From Streptomyces sp. NBC_00523 (GTDB lineage: Bacteria; Actinomycetota; Actinomycetes; Streptomycetales; Streptomycetaceae), in contig NZ_CP107836.1 of NCBI RefSeq assembly GCF_036346615.1, positions 5,022,001 to 5,086,000 on the forward strand: a stretch of DNA of 64,000 bases, given 5' to 3'. Shown here in pieces: positions 26,132 to 34,726 of this stretch (positions are counted from its first letter, which is position 1; each line of letters starts with the position of its first letter). The notes beneath the pieces were generated by a model. It saw only the letters and a list, made by a program, of their open reading frames with translations. It searched no databases and was not told where the DNA came from. A program made the translations under genes and the position numbers.

Positions 26132-27127
26132 GTGCTGGATGTCCTGGGGCTCGATGCAGAGGCAGAGGTCATATACCGGGCCGTGATCAGGTATCCCTGC
26201 GTCGCTGTGGCAGAGTTGGCTGCCCATGTCGATCTGACGGAGCAGCGAGTCCGTGAAAGCCTGAACCAGCTCGAAAAGATGGGCTTGGTACAGCCCACGG
26301 TGCGGGACGGCGTTGGGTATTACGCAGTCAGCCCGGAGAGCGCGATGGAAGCGTTGCTGTCACGGCAGCAGGCTGAGCTGACGGCTCAGCAGTTGCGCGT
26401 GGAATCCTCCCGTGCCGCAGCGGCGCAGCTGGTCGCTGCATGGTCTGGGTTGCATCCACGTATGAATGACCAGGAATCCGAGCGATTGATCGGGCCCGAC
26501 GCCATACGAGACCGGCTGGCACTGTTGGCGGAATCCGCGAAGGAAGAGATCGCGACGTTCGCTCCGGGTGGCGCCCATACTGCCGCGGACCTGGAGGCCA
26601 GCCGTGGCCCGAACGCCGCTCTCCTCAACAGGGGAGTGCGCATGCGGACGATCTATCTGGACAGCATCCGTCATCACCGCCCCACCCTGGCCTACGTCAC
26701 CTGGCTCAACAGCCTCGGTGGGCAGGTTCGTACGGCCCCGGTCCTGCCGATTCGGATGGTTGTGGTCGATCGACGCCAGGCGATGCTTCCCATCGACACC
26801 GACAACGCACTGGCGGGGGCCGTGGTCCTCAAGGGAGCGGGCACCATCGCCGCGCTGTGCGCGCTGTTCGAGAGCGTGTGGGGTAACGCGGTTTCGCTGG
26901 GCATCACCGCGCAGCGTGGCGGGGACGGCATTCCGGCACAGGAGCGGGCCGTACTGGCCCTGCTTGCGCAGGGGTATACCGACGAAGCCGTAGCGAAACG
27001 TCTGGGAGTCTCACCGCGCACTGCCAGGCGCACCGCTGCGTCGCTTCTGGAACTGCTTGATGCTCGCAGCCGCTTCGAAGCGGGGGTACACGCCGTCCAG
27101 GACGGTTGGCTGCCGGCATCCCGCTGA
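26132..27127 (+). CDS. TrmB-like/LuxR-type HTH transcriptional regulator
   Basis: 331 residues from the GTG at 26132 (GGAGGGGGG upstream; an earlier ATG frame lacks codon bias). An N-terminal winged helix of TrmB type (about 5-70: AVAELAAHVDLTEQRVRESL) is followed by a helical linker and an alpha/beta sensor-like domain (TIYLDSIRHHRPTLAYVTWL). The C-terminal LuxR-type HTH is IPAQERAVLALLAQGYTDEA and VAKRLGVSPRTARR. Regulators of this two-HTH design often sit beside peptide or secondary-metabolite genes in Streptomyces. Divergent orientation makes it the likely controller of the cassette at 22576-25675. Confidence 0.82.
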   Translation: MLDVLGLDAEAEVIYRAVIRYPCVAVAELAAHVDLTEQRVRESLNQLEKMGLVQPTVRDGVGYYAVSPESAMEALLSRQQAELTAQQLRVESSRAAAAQLVAAWSGLHPRMNDQESERLIGPDAIRDRLALLAESAKEEIATFAPGGAHTAADLEASRGPNAALLNRGVRMRTIYLDSIRHHRPTLAYVTWLNSLGGQVRTAPVLPIRMVVVDRRQAMLPIDTDNALAGAVVLKGAGTIAALCALFESVWGNAVSLGITAQRGGDGIPAQERAVLALLAQGYTDEAVAKRLGVSPRTARRTAASLLELLDARSRFEAGVHAVQDGWLPASR

Positions 27128-27155
27128 GTCCGAACCGCTCGTCACCTGAGCCCCC

Positions 27156-27207
27156 ACGCCCGAGGGGCCCGCCTCGCGCGGGTGCGCGGGACGGGCCCCT
27201 CGGGCGT
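27156..27207. terminator. Bidirectional terminator between regulator and kgd
   Basis: 16-bp perfect inverted repeat (ACGCCCGAGGGGCCCG / CGGGCCCCTCGGGCGT), with a 20-base apical part that itself contains a CGCGC-gggt-GCGCG stem. It separates the convergent regulator and kgd genes. Confidence 0.85.
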
Positions 27208-27219
27208 ACGGGCTGCCGG

Positions 27220-30200
27220 TCAGGCCTCGAAGACCTCGTTGACCAGCTGGGTCTGCTCCGCCTGGTGGCGCTTGGCCGAGCCGACCGCCGGGGACGAGCC
27301 GTGCGGGCGCGAGATGCGGCGCAGGCGCTCGCCGTGCGGGACGTCCGCGCCGACGGCCAGGTCCAGGTGGTCGATCAGGTTCAGGGCGATGAACGGCCAG
27401 GCGCCCTGGTTGGCCGGCTCCTCCTGGGCCCACAGGTACTTCGCGGCGTTCGGGTACTTGGCGATCTCGGCCTGGATCTCGGCACCCGGCAGCGGGTACA
27501 GGCGCTCCAGACGGATGATCGCGGTGTCCGTGACGCCCCGCTTCTCGCGCTCGGCCTCCAGGTCGTAGTAGACCTTGCCGGCGCAGAAGACGACCTTGCG
27601 GACGGCGCTCGGCTCGACCGAGTCGTCGCCGATGACCGGGCGGAAGCCGCCGGTGGTGAACTCCTCCACCTTCGACGCCGCCGCCTTGAGGCGGAGCATC
27701 GACTTCGGGGTGAAGACGATCAGCGGCTTGTGGTGCGGGTTGTGCACCTGCCACCGCAGGAGGTGGAAGTAGTTCGACGGCAGGGTCGGCATCGCGACCG
27801 TCATGTTGTCCTGCGCGCACATCTGGAGGAAGCGCTCCGGGCGGGCGGACGAGTGGTCCGGGCCCTGGCCCTCGTAACCGTGCGGCAGGAGCAGCGTGAC
27901 GCCGGAGGTCTGGCCCCACTTCTGCTCGGCCGAGGAGATGAACTCGTCCACGACGGTCTGCGCGCCGTTGACGAAGTCACCGAACTGGGCCTCCCAGATG
28001 ACCAGCGACTCCGGGCGGGCCAGCGAGTAGCCGTACTCGAAGCCCATCGCCGCGTACTCGCTGAGGAGCGAGTCGTAGACGTTGTAACGGGCCTGGTCGT
28101 CCGTCAGGTAGAGGAGCGGGGTGTAGTCCTCGCCCGTGACCTGGTCGACCAGGACCGCGTGGCGCTGGCCGAAGGTGCCGCGGCGGCTGTCCTGGCCGGC
28201 GAGCCGGACCGGGGTGCCCTCCATCAGCAGCGAACCGATGGCCAGGGTCTCGCCCATGCCCCAGTCGATCGTGCCGTTCTCCACCGAGGCGGCACGGCGC
28301 TGCATCTGCGGCATCAGACGCGGGTGCACGGTGATCGACTCGGGGATGTTGACCTGCGACTCGGCGATCCGCTTGACGACCTCGGCGGAGACCGCGGTGT
28401 TCACGGCGACCGGGAAGTGGGCCTGCGGGTCGGAGACGTGCGGCTGCGCGGGCTGCGAGGTGGCCTCGCGGACCTCGGCGAACACCTTCTCCAGCTGGCC
28501 CTGGAAGTCCTGGAGCGCCTGCTCCGCCTCTTCCAGGGTGATGTCGCCGCGACCGATCAGGGACTCGGTGTAGAGCTTGCGCACCGAGCGCTTCTTGTCG
28601 ATCAGGGTGTACATCTGCGGGTTGGTGAACTCCGGGTTGTCGCCCTCGTTGTGACCGCGGCGGCGGTAGCAGATGAGGTCGATCACGACGTCCTTGTTGA
28701 ACGCCTGGCGGAACTCGAAGGCCAGCCGGGCGACCCGGACGACGGCCTCGGGGTCGTCGCCGTTGACGTGGATGATCGGCGCCTCGATCATGCGCGCCAC
28801 GTCGGTGGCGTACATGGAGGAACGGGAGGACTCCGGGGCGGCGGTGAAGCCGACCTGGTTGTTGATCACCACGTGCACGGTGCCGCCGGTGCGGTAGCCG
28901 CGCAGCTGCGACATGTTGAGCGTCTCGGCGACGACGCCCTGGCCCGCGAAGGCCGCGTCGCCGTGCAGGGCGACGGGCAGGACGGTGAAGTCCGTGCCGC
29001 CCTTGTTGATGATGTCCTGCTTGGCGCGGGCGATGCCCTCCAGGACCGGGTCGACCGCCTCCAGGTGCGAGGGGTTGGCGGCCAGCGAGACCTTGATCTG
29101 CTCGCCGTCCAGGCCGGTGAAGGTGCCCTCGGCGCCCAGGTGGTACTTCACGTCGCCGGAGCCGTGCATCGAGCGCGGGTCGAGGTTGCCCTCGAACTCG
29201 CGGAAGATCTGGGCGTACGACTTGCCCACGATGTTCGCCAGGACGTTCAGGCGGCCGCGGTGGGCCATGCCGATGACGACCTCGTCGAGGCGAGCCTCGG
29301 CGGCGGAGTCGATGACCGCGTCGAGCAGCGGGATGACGGACTCGCCGCCCTCCAGCGAGAACCGCTTCTGGCCGACGTACTTGGTCTGCAGGAACGTCTC
29401 GAACGCCTCGGCGGCGTTGAGGCGGCGCAGGATGCGCAGCTGCTCCTCGCGCTCCGGCTTGGGGCGCGGACGCTCCACCCGGTCCTGGAGCCACTTGCGC
29501 TGCTTCGGGTCCTGGATGTGCATGAACTCGATGCCGGTGGTGCGGCAGTACGACTCGCGCAGGACGCCGAGGATGTCGCGGAGCTTCATCATCGACTTGC
29601 CGGCGAAGCCGCCGACCGCGAAGTCCCGCTCCAGGTCCCACAGGGTGAGGCCGTGCTCGGTGATGTCCAGGTCGGGGTGCTTGCGCTGGTGGTACTCCAG
29701 CGGGTCGGTGTCGGCCATGACGTGGCCGCGGACCCGGTAGGAGTGGATCAGCTCGAAGACCCGCGCTGCCTTGGTGACGTCGTCGTCGTGCGAGGCGTCG
29801 ATGTCCTTGAGCCAGCGGACCGGCTCGTAGGGGATGCGCAGCGCCTTGAAGATCTCGTCGTAGAACTCGTTCTCGCCGAGCAGCAGCTGGGAGAGGATGC
29901 GCAGGAACTCGCCCGACGCGGCGCCCTGGATGACCCGGTGGTCGTACGTCGAGGTCAGGGTCATGACCTTGGAGATGCCCAGCTTGTTCAGGGTGTCCTG
30001 CGAGGTGCCCTGGAACTCCGCCGGGTAGTCCATCGCGCCGACGCCCATGATGAGGCCCTGTCCGGGCATCAGGCGGGGCACCGAGTGGACGGTGCCGATG
30101 CCGCCGGGGTTGGTCAGCGAGGCGGTGACGCCGGTGAAGTCGTCCATGCCGAGCTTGCCGTTGCGGGCGCGCCGGACGATGTCCTCGTACGCCTGCCAGA

Positions 30201-31032
30201 ACTCGAAGAAGTTGAGCGTCTCGGCCTTCTTGATGGCCGCGACGACCAGCTGGCGGTCGCCGTTCGGCTTCACCAGGTCGATGGCGAGGCCGAGGTTGAC
30301 GTGCTCCGGCTTGACCAGGGTCGGCTTGCCGTCCTTCTCCGCGAAGGAGTAGTTCATGGCCGGCATGGCCTTGAGCGCCTGCACCATCGCGTACCCGATG
30401 AGGTGCGTGAAGGAGATCTTCCCGCCGCGGGCGCGCTTGAGGTGGTTGTTGATGACGATGCGGTTGTCGAAGAGCAGCTTCACCGGGACGGCGCGCACGG
30501 ACGTGGCCGTGGGCAGCTCCAGCGAGGCGTTCATGTTCTTCGCGACTGCGGCGGACGGGCCGCGCAGCGTCACGTACTCCGGTCCGCCCGGCGCCTCGGT
30601 CTCCGCGGCGGCCTTGGCCTTCGTGGCGGGGGCCTTGGCGGCCGGAGCCGGGGCGGCCTTCGCCGGAGCCTTGGGCGCGGCGGGCGCGGCCGGGGCTGCC
30701 TGGGCCGGGGCGGCGGGCGCCGCCGGGGCCTGGGCGGCGGGCTGCGCCGGAGCTGCCGGGGCCGCCGGTGCGGTGGTGGGGGCGGCCGGGGCCGCGGGCG
30801 CTGCAGCCCCCGCGGCTGCGGCGCCGGGCTTGTCCGCCGTGCCGGTCTTGCCCGGCTTGTAGTCGGCGAAGAAGTCCCACCAGGCACGATCGACCGAATT
30901 CGGGTCCTGGAGGTACTGCTGGTAGATCTCGTCGACGAGCCACTCATTGGCGCCGAATGCCGCGGCCGGGTTGGTGCCCGGGCCGGCCTGGTCGGTCGAG
31001 ATGCTCGAGTTACTGGGGGACTGAGACGACAC
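27220..31032 (-). CDS. kgd: Multifunctional 2-oxoglutarate decarboxylase/dehydrogenase (E1/E2 fusion)
   Basis: 1,270 residues from the GTG at 31032 (VSSQSPSNSSIST, the usual Streptomyces N-terminus). Order: E1 N-terminal helix (ANEWLVDEIYQQYLQDPNSV, ~25-60); Ala/Pro-rich linker; E2-type succinyltransferase domain with DHRVIQGAASGEFL; then thiamine-dependent E1 with GMAHRGRLNVLANI and the pyrimidine domain (LLLPHGYEGQGPDHSSARPE); C-terminal OxoGdeHyase domain. No lipoyl domain, as in mycobacterial Kgd. Converts 2-oxoglutarate towards succinyl-CoA in the TCA cycle, with DlaT/Lpd partners elsewhere. In the mycobacterial homologue a GarA-type protein regulates it; whether that applies here is inference. 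Confidence 0.95.
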   Translation of the reverse strand: MSSQSPSNSSISTDQAGPGTNPAAAFGANEWLVDEIYQQYLQDPNSVDRAWWDFFADYKPGKTGTADKPGAAAAGAAAPAAPAAPTTAPAAPAAPAQPAAQAPAAPAAPAQAAPAAPAAPKAPAKAAPAPAAKAPATKAKAAAETEAPGGPEYVTLRGPSAAVAKNMNASLELPTATSVRAVPVKLLFDNRIVINNHLKRARGGKISFTHLIGYAMVQALKAMPAMNYSFAEKDGKPTLVKPEHVNLGLAIDLVKPNGDRQLVVAAIKKAETLNFFEFWQAYEDIVRRARNGKLGMDDFTGVTASLTNPGGIGTVHSVPRLMPGQGLIMGVGAMDYPAEFQGTSQDTLNKLGISKVMTLTSTYDHRVIQGAASGEFLRILSQLLLGENEFYDEIFKALRIPYEPVRWLKDIDASHDDDVTKAARVFELIHSYRVRGHVMADTDPLEYHQRKHPDLDITEHGLTLWDLERDFAVGGFAGKSMMKLRDILGVLRESYCRTTGIEFMHIQDPKQRKWLQDRVERPRPKPEREEQLRILRRLNAAEAFETFLQTKYVGQKRFSLEGGESVIPLLDAVIDSAAEARLDEVVIGMAHRGRLNVLANIVGKSYAQIFREFEGNLDPRSMHGSGDVKYHLGAEGTFTGLDGEQIKVSLAANPSHLEAVDPVLEGIARAKQDIINKGGTDFTVLPVALHGDAAFAGQGVVAETLNMSQLRGYRTGGTVHVVINNQVGFTAAPESSRSSMYATDVARMIEAPIIHVNGDDPEAVVRVARLAFEFRQAFNKDVVIDLICYRRRGHNEGDNPEFTNPQMYTLIDKKRSVRKLYTESLIGRGDITLEEAEQALQDFQGQLEKVFAEVREATSQPAQPHVSDPQAHFPVAVNTAVSAEVVKRIAESQVNIPESITVHPRLMPQMQRRAASVENGTIDWGMGETLAIGSLLMEGTPVRLAGQDSRRGTFGQRHAVLVDQVTGEDYTPLLYLTDDQARYNVYDSLLSEYAAMGFEYGYSLARPESLVIWEAQFGDFVNGAQTVVDEFISSAEQKWGQTSGVTLLLPHGYEGQGPDHSSARPERFLQMCAQDNMTVAMPTLPSNYFHLLRWQVHNPHHKPLIVFTPKSMLRLKAAASKVEEFTTGGFRPVIGDDSVEPSAVRKVVFCAGKVYYDLEAEREKRGVTDTAIIRLERLYPLPGAEIQAEIAKYPNAAKYLWAQEEPANQGAWPFIALNLIDHLDLAVGADVPHGERLRRISRPHGSSPAVGSAKRHQAEQTQLVNEVFEA

Positions 31033-31289
31033 GGCGGTGACCGCCCTCTTCCGCTTCGCAAGGTGATGGACAGCGGGAATCAAGGCTACGCCTCCGCGGC
31101 CGTTCCTTGCAGGCCGGGGAGGTCTTCGTCGTGCAAGTCACATCGAAAGCCGGGTTTCGGCGCTGGAAATGGCGGGAAACAAGCATGGTTCCGCTTCGCT
31201 CCGGGTACGCGAGGCCGCCGCAGCGGCCGCCTCGACCGTATCCCGTTCCCGGAACACGTAGAACGCGGCCTTCCGGTTCGAACCCTATG

Positions 31290-32366
31290 TCAACCTCGCG
31301 GTTGCGGAATCCCCGGAAGAGTGACGCGTATCCGGCAGCCGCGAGCAGATTCGGCCACTCCGATCCGGCCGCCGTGGAGATCCACCGCCCAGCGGGCGAT
31401 GGCCAGGCCGAGCCCCGTACCGCCGTCGCTGCCCGGGCCGTGCGGCGAGGCCACGTCGCCCCGGTTGAAGCGCTCGAAGACCCGGTGGCGCTCGGACTCC
31501 GGAATGCCCGGGCCCTCGTCCACCACCTCCAGGTGCAGGGACTCCGGCTGCGGGCCGCGCCGGGCCAGCACCGTGACCCGGCCGTGCGGCGGGCTGTGCT
31601 TGACGGCGTTGTCGATGAGATTGGCCACCACCTGGTGCAGCCGCTCCGCGTCCGCGTGCGCGGTCAGCTCGGGCGGCGACACGTCCAGGTGCAGATGGAC
31701 GTCCGTACGGGAGTGGTTGCCGGACCCGGAGGAGAGCCGGCGGTGCGCGGCGGCGAGGTTCGCCTCCTTCAGCACCCCGGACAGATAGGGCCACACCTCG
31801 AAGCGGTTGGCCTTCAGCGTGACGACGCCGTTGTCCAGCCGCGACAGGTCGAGCAGCGTCTCCACCAGGCGGCCCAGGCGCTCCGTCTGTTTCAGCGCGG
31901 TCCGCATCGTCTCCGGATCGGCCGAGGACACCCCGTCCACGACGTTCTCCAGGACGGCTCTCAGCGCCGCGATGGGCGTGCGCAGCTCGTGCGAGACATT
32001 CGCCACCAGCTCCTTGCGGTGCCGGTCCACGGCCGCCAGGTCGTCGGCCATCAGATTGATGGTCTGCGCCAGGTCGCCGAGCTCGTCGCGCCGGCCCGCG
32101 CCGTTGACCCGCCGCGTGTAGTCGCCGTGCGAGATCGACCGGGCCACCGCGCGCATCTCGTCCAGCGGCGCGGTCAGGCCGTGCGCCACGAACTGGGTGA
32201 TCAGCAGGGTCGCGATGACCGAGAACACGGTGATGAACCGGAGCTCGGTCCGCGTACGGAAGGCCACCATGATCAGCCCGGTGGTGATGAACACCGAGAC
32301 CACCACGAGGGTGCCCAGCTTGGCCTTGATCGAGAACGGCCGCAGCCCCGGTCCGGGCGAGGTCAT
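31290..32366 (-). CDS. Membrane sensor histidine kinase
   Basis: 358 residues from the ATG at 32366, overlapping the response regulator stop (ATGA). Two hydrophobic segments near the N-terminus (LGTLVVVSVFITTGLIMV, FITVFSVIATLLITQFV) with almost no external loop, then a HAMP-like linker. H-box VANVSHELRTPIAALRAVLE; N-box NLIDNAVKH; G-boxes DEGPGIP and GGTGLGLAIARWA. The short extracellular part suggests it senses a membrane or intracellular cue. Paired with the OmpR-type regulator directly upstream. Confidence 0.92.
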   Translation of the reverse strand: MTSPGPGLRPFSIKAKLGTLVVVSVFITTGLIMVAFRTRTELRFITVFSVIATLLITQFVAHGLTAPLDEMRAVARSISHGDYTRRVNGAGRRDELGDLAQTINLMADDLAAVDRHRKELVANVSHELRTPIAALRAVLENVVDGVSSADPETMRTALKQTERLGRLVETLLDLSRLDNGVVTLKANRFEVWPYLSGVLKEANLAAAHRRLSSGSGNHSRTDVHLHLDVSPPELTAHADAERLHQVVANLIDNAVKHSPPHGRVTVLARRGPQPESLHLEVVDEGPGIPESERHRVFERFNRGDVASPHGPGSDGGTGLGLAIARWAVDLHGGRIGVAESARGCRIRVTLPGIPQPRG

Positions 32367-33100
32367 GGCGCGGGGGTCTCCAGCGCGTAGCCGACGCCGT
32401 GCACGGTACGGATGCGCTCCGCGCCGATCTTCCGGCGCAGCGCCTTGATGTGGCTGTCGACCGTCCGGGTGCCGGAGGCGTCCGCCCAGTCCCACACCTC
32501 GGCGAGCAGCTGCTCCCGGGAGAGCACCGCGCGCGGGGTGTTGGCCAGGCAGACCAGCAGGTCGAACTCGGTCGGGGTCAGGTGCACGTCGTCGGCGCGG
32601 ACCCGCACGCGGCGCTGCGCGTGGTCGATCTCCAGCTCGCCGAGGCGGAGTATGCCGCTGCGCGGCGTCACCGCGGCCAGCGCGGCCCGCTCCACCCGGC
32701 GCAGCAGCACGTGCACCCGGGCGGCCAGCTCACGCATCGAGAACGGCTTGGTCATGTAGTCGTCGGCGCCGACCCCGAGCCCGACGAGCATGTCCGTCTC
32801 GTCGTCGCGCGCGGTCAGCATCAGCACCGGCACCGGCCGCTGGGCCTGGACCCGGCGGCAGACCTCCAGGCCGTCGAAGCCGGGCAGCATGATGTCGAGC
32901 ACCATCAGGTCCGGCTGCCACGCCTCGGCCGCGTCCACGGCGGCCGGGCCGTCCTGCGCGGTCTGCACGAGAAAGCCCTCCGCCCGCAGCCGGGCGGAAA
33001 TGGCATCGACGATCGTGGCGTCGTCCTCGACCACCAGCACCCGGCGCTGCGCGCCCGGGGTGGCCGCGACGCCGCTGTGGGTGGTGTGTGTCTGTTCCAT
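32363..33100 (-). CDS. OmpR/PhoB-family response regulator
   Basis: 245 residues, ATG at 33100. The receiver domain has acidic VVEDDATI, phosphoacceptor Asp in LMVLDIMLPGFDG and Lys in MTKPFSMREL. The C-terminal winged helix has VHLTPTEFDLLVCLANTP and RTVDSHIKALRRKI. First gene of the two-component operon; targets unknown. The pair lies next to kgd, as in other Streptomyces as far as I remember. Confidence 0.93.
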   Translation of the reverse strand: MEQTHTTHSGVAATPGAQRRVLVVEDDATIVDAISARLRAEGFLVQTAQDGPAAVDAAEAWQPDLMVLDIMLPGFDGLEVCRRVQAQRPVPVLMLTARDDETDMLVGLGVGADDYMTKPFSMRELAARVHVLLRRVERAALAAVTPRSGILRLGELEIDHAQRRVRVRADDVHLTPTEFDLLVCLANTPRAVLSREQLLAEVWDWADASGTRTVDSHIKALRRKIGAERIRTVHGVGYALETPAP

Positions 33101-33292
33101 CGCCCCGCCCCTGCCCGTTCTCACGGAGGCCATTCCCCCGGACGTACGGTTTTCGCTCGTGATTTTCGTGGGTGATCCCGCTATCGGTCAGCAGCGTAGA
33201 GGCAGCGGAGGGTTTCCGGCTACGCAGGGTGCAAGGCCGGACCGCTCCGCGAGGCCCCCGCGCGGGGCGGAGTGTCGTGCTTGTGGGCCTTG

Positions 33293-33312
33293 GCCCCCGG
33301 GCGTTCGGGGGC
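33293..33312 (-). terminator. Hairpin after spermidine synthase-like gene
   Basis: GCCCCC-gggcgttc-GGGGGC, 24 bases beyond the stop of the leftward gene at 33336 and ahead of the response regulator promoter region. Confidence 0.5.
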
Positions 33313-33335
33313 TTTCGATACCCGCAGGGGGGATC

Positions 33336-34028
33336 TCACGCGTCCCGGATTGCGAGATGGACCACGTCCGGCACACCTCGGGCAACGCCCACTTCTTCCG
33401 CCCGAACCCCCTGGAACCCGGCATTCCGTAGGGCTTGGTCGAATGCCTCGGATGGTTGTGCGGACCAGACCGCGAGCACCCCGCCCGGGTTGAGCCGCGC
33501 CCGGCAGTCGGCGAGACCGGCGGGGGAGTAGAGGTCGTTGTTGTCCTCGGTGACCGTCCAGTCCGGCCCGTTGTCGATGTCCAGACACAGAGAGTCGTAA
33601 CGGTCCGTAGTCGTCCGCAGATACGCGACGAGGTCGGTCGTCAGGATCTCCGTGCGGGGGTCGGCGAGGGCGGGCCCCGAGATCCGGTCCAGCGGCCCCT
33701 GCCGGTGCCAGTCCACGATCGCCTCCTCCCGCTCGGCGACCGCGATCCGGCCCCACCGGGGCTCGGCGGCGGCCCGGGCGAGCGAGAACCCGACGCCGAG
33801 CCCCCCGATGAGCACGGCGGGCGCGGTGCGGCCGGCCGGGAGCGCGGCGAGCGCGGCGTCGATCAGCAGCCGCTCGGAGCGCCCGTCGGAGGTGTCCATC
33901 AGGAAGCACCCGTTGGCAATGATCTCGAAGTCCTCCCCGCGCCGGCGCAGGACGACCTCCCCGTACGGTCCCTCGCGGCGGTCCAGGGTGACGGGGGCGT
34001 CGGCGTCGGGGCCGAACGTGTGGGGCAT
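33336..34028 (-). CDS. Spermidine synthase-like Rossmann protein
   Basis: 230 residues from the ATG at 34028. The methyltransferase-like Rossmann core APAVLIGGLGVGFSLARAAA, acidic turn IAVAEREEAIVDWHRQG and LCLDIDNGPDWTV match spermine/spermidine synthase family members of actinomycetes. FLMDTSDGRSERLLIDAALA fits the substrate-entry segment. The N-terminal tetramerisation domain is short, so a true aminopropyltransferase activity is uncertain. Single gene bracketed by hairpins. Confidence 0.75.
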   Translation of the reverse strand: MPHTFGPDADAPVTLDRREGPYGEVVLRRRGEDFEIIANGCFLMDTSDGRSERLLIDAALAALPAGRTAPAVLIGGLGVGFSLARAAAEPRWGRIAVAEREEAIVDWHRQGPLDRISGPALADPRTEILTTDLVAYLRTTTDRYDSLCLDIDNGPDWTVTEDNNDLYSPAGLADCRARLNPGGVLAVWSAQPSEAFDQALRNAGFQGVRAEEVGVARGVPDVVHLAIRDA

Positions 34029-34044
34029 GGCACTGATCTCCGGT

Positions 34045-34066
34045 GGCCGGGGCGGCTGTCCCGGCC
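34045..34066 (-). terminator. Terminator of the sigma/ABC operon
   Basis: GGCCGGG-gcggctgt-CCCGGCC (7-bp arms, 8-base loop), located after the last gene of the leftward operon 38331-34124 and before the spermidine synthase-like start. Confidence 0.5.
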
Positions 34067-34123
34067 ATCCTGTCGCGCGGGGGCGGGCGGGTGCCAGCGA
34101 GTTCGTACGGAGGACTGCCTCGG

Positions 34124-34726
34124 TCAGCCGCCTTCGCGGCGCGCCCCGCGTACGGCGTGGAGCGCCGCCCCCGCCGCGAACGCCGCCGCAGCCACGGCCC
34201 ACGCCCCCACCTGGGGCCCCGGCTGCATCGGCCAGGCCCACACGGAGGCGGCTCCGCCCGGGGCGCGCGGCGCGGCAAGGTAGACCGCGCCGGTGTACAC
34301 GGTGACCGGGAGCCAGCTGAGCCGGGCGCCGATCAGGGCGGCCGCGGCGGCCGTGATCCCGGTCGTGCCGAGCACGTTGCGCACCATGCCGGGCGCGCCG
34401 AACGCCTCCGGGTGCCCGGGGACGGCCAGCGCGAGGGCGGCGGCGGCCGGGACGGTGAGCGCGAGCAGGTGCGCCAGCCGTCGGGGCCACCAGCGCCGGA
34501 CCGCCGTCCGGTCGAGCTCGTCGGCTGCGGCGTACAGGCTCGTCCCGATGGCCGACGAGACCAGCAGCGGGGCCAGGACCAGGACGGGGACGCGGGCGCT
34601 GTGGTCGAAGGCCGGCTGTGCCTGGAGCCAGTGCGCCGCCCAGGCCGCGAGCAGGGCCGTACAGGCGAGGGCCGCGGCGGTACGGGGGAGGGCGCGGGAG
34701 CGGAGGTAGAGGACGGGGAGGCTCAC
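34124..34726 (-). CDS. Polytopic membrane protein of the ABC operon
   Basis: 200 residues, GTG start overlapping the upstream stop (GTGA). Five to six hydrophobic segments, for example TAAALACTALLAAWAAHWL, VPVLVLAPLLVSSAIGTSLY and AVAAAAFAAGAALHAV. No named family recognised. As the last gene of the coupled operon it is probably an accessory subunit of the exporter. Confidence 0.75.
   Translation of the reverse strand: MSLPVLYLRSRALPRTAAALACTALLAAWAAHWLQAQPAFDHSARVPVLVLAPLLVSSAIGTSLYAAADELDRTAVRRWWPRRLAHLLALTVPAAAALALAVPGHPEAFGAPGMVRNVLGTTGITAAAAALIGARLSWLPVTVYTGAVYLAAPRAPGGAASVWAWPMQPGPQVGAWAVAAAAFAAGAALHAVRGARREGG

Noticed and set aside
27106..31788. Very long plus-strand open frame opposite kgd
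   Set aside because: Composition-driven shadow frame; kgd on the minus strand has full, recognisable domains.
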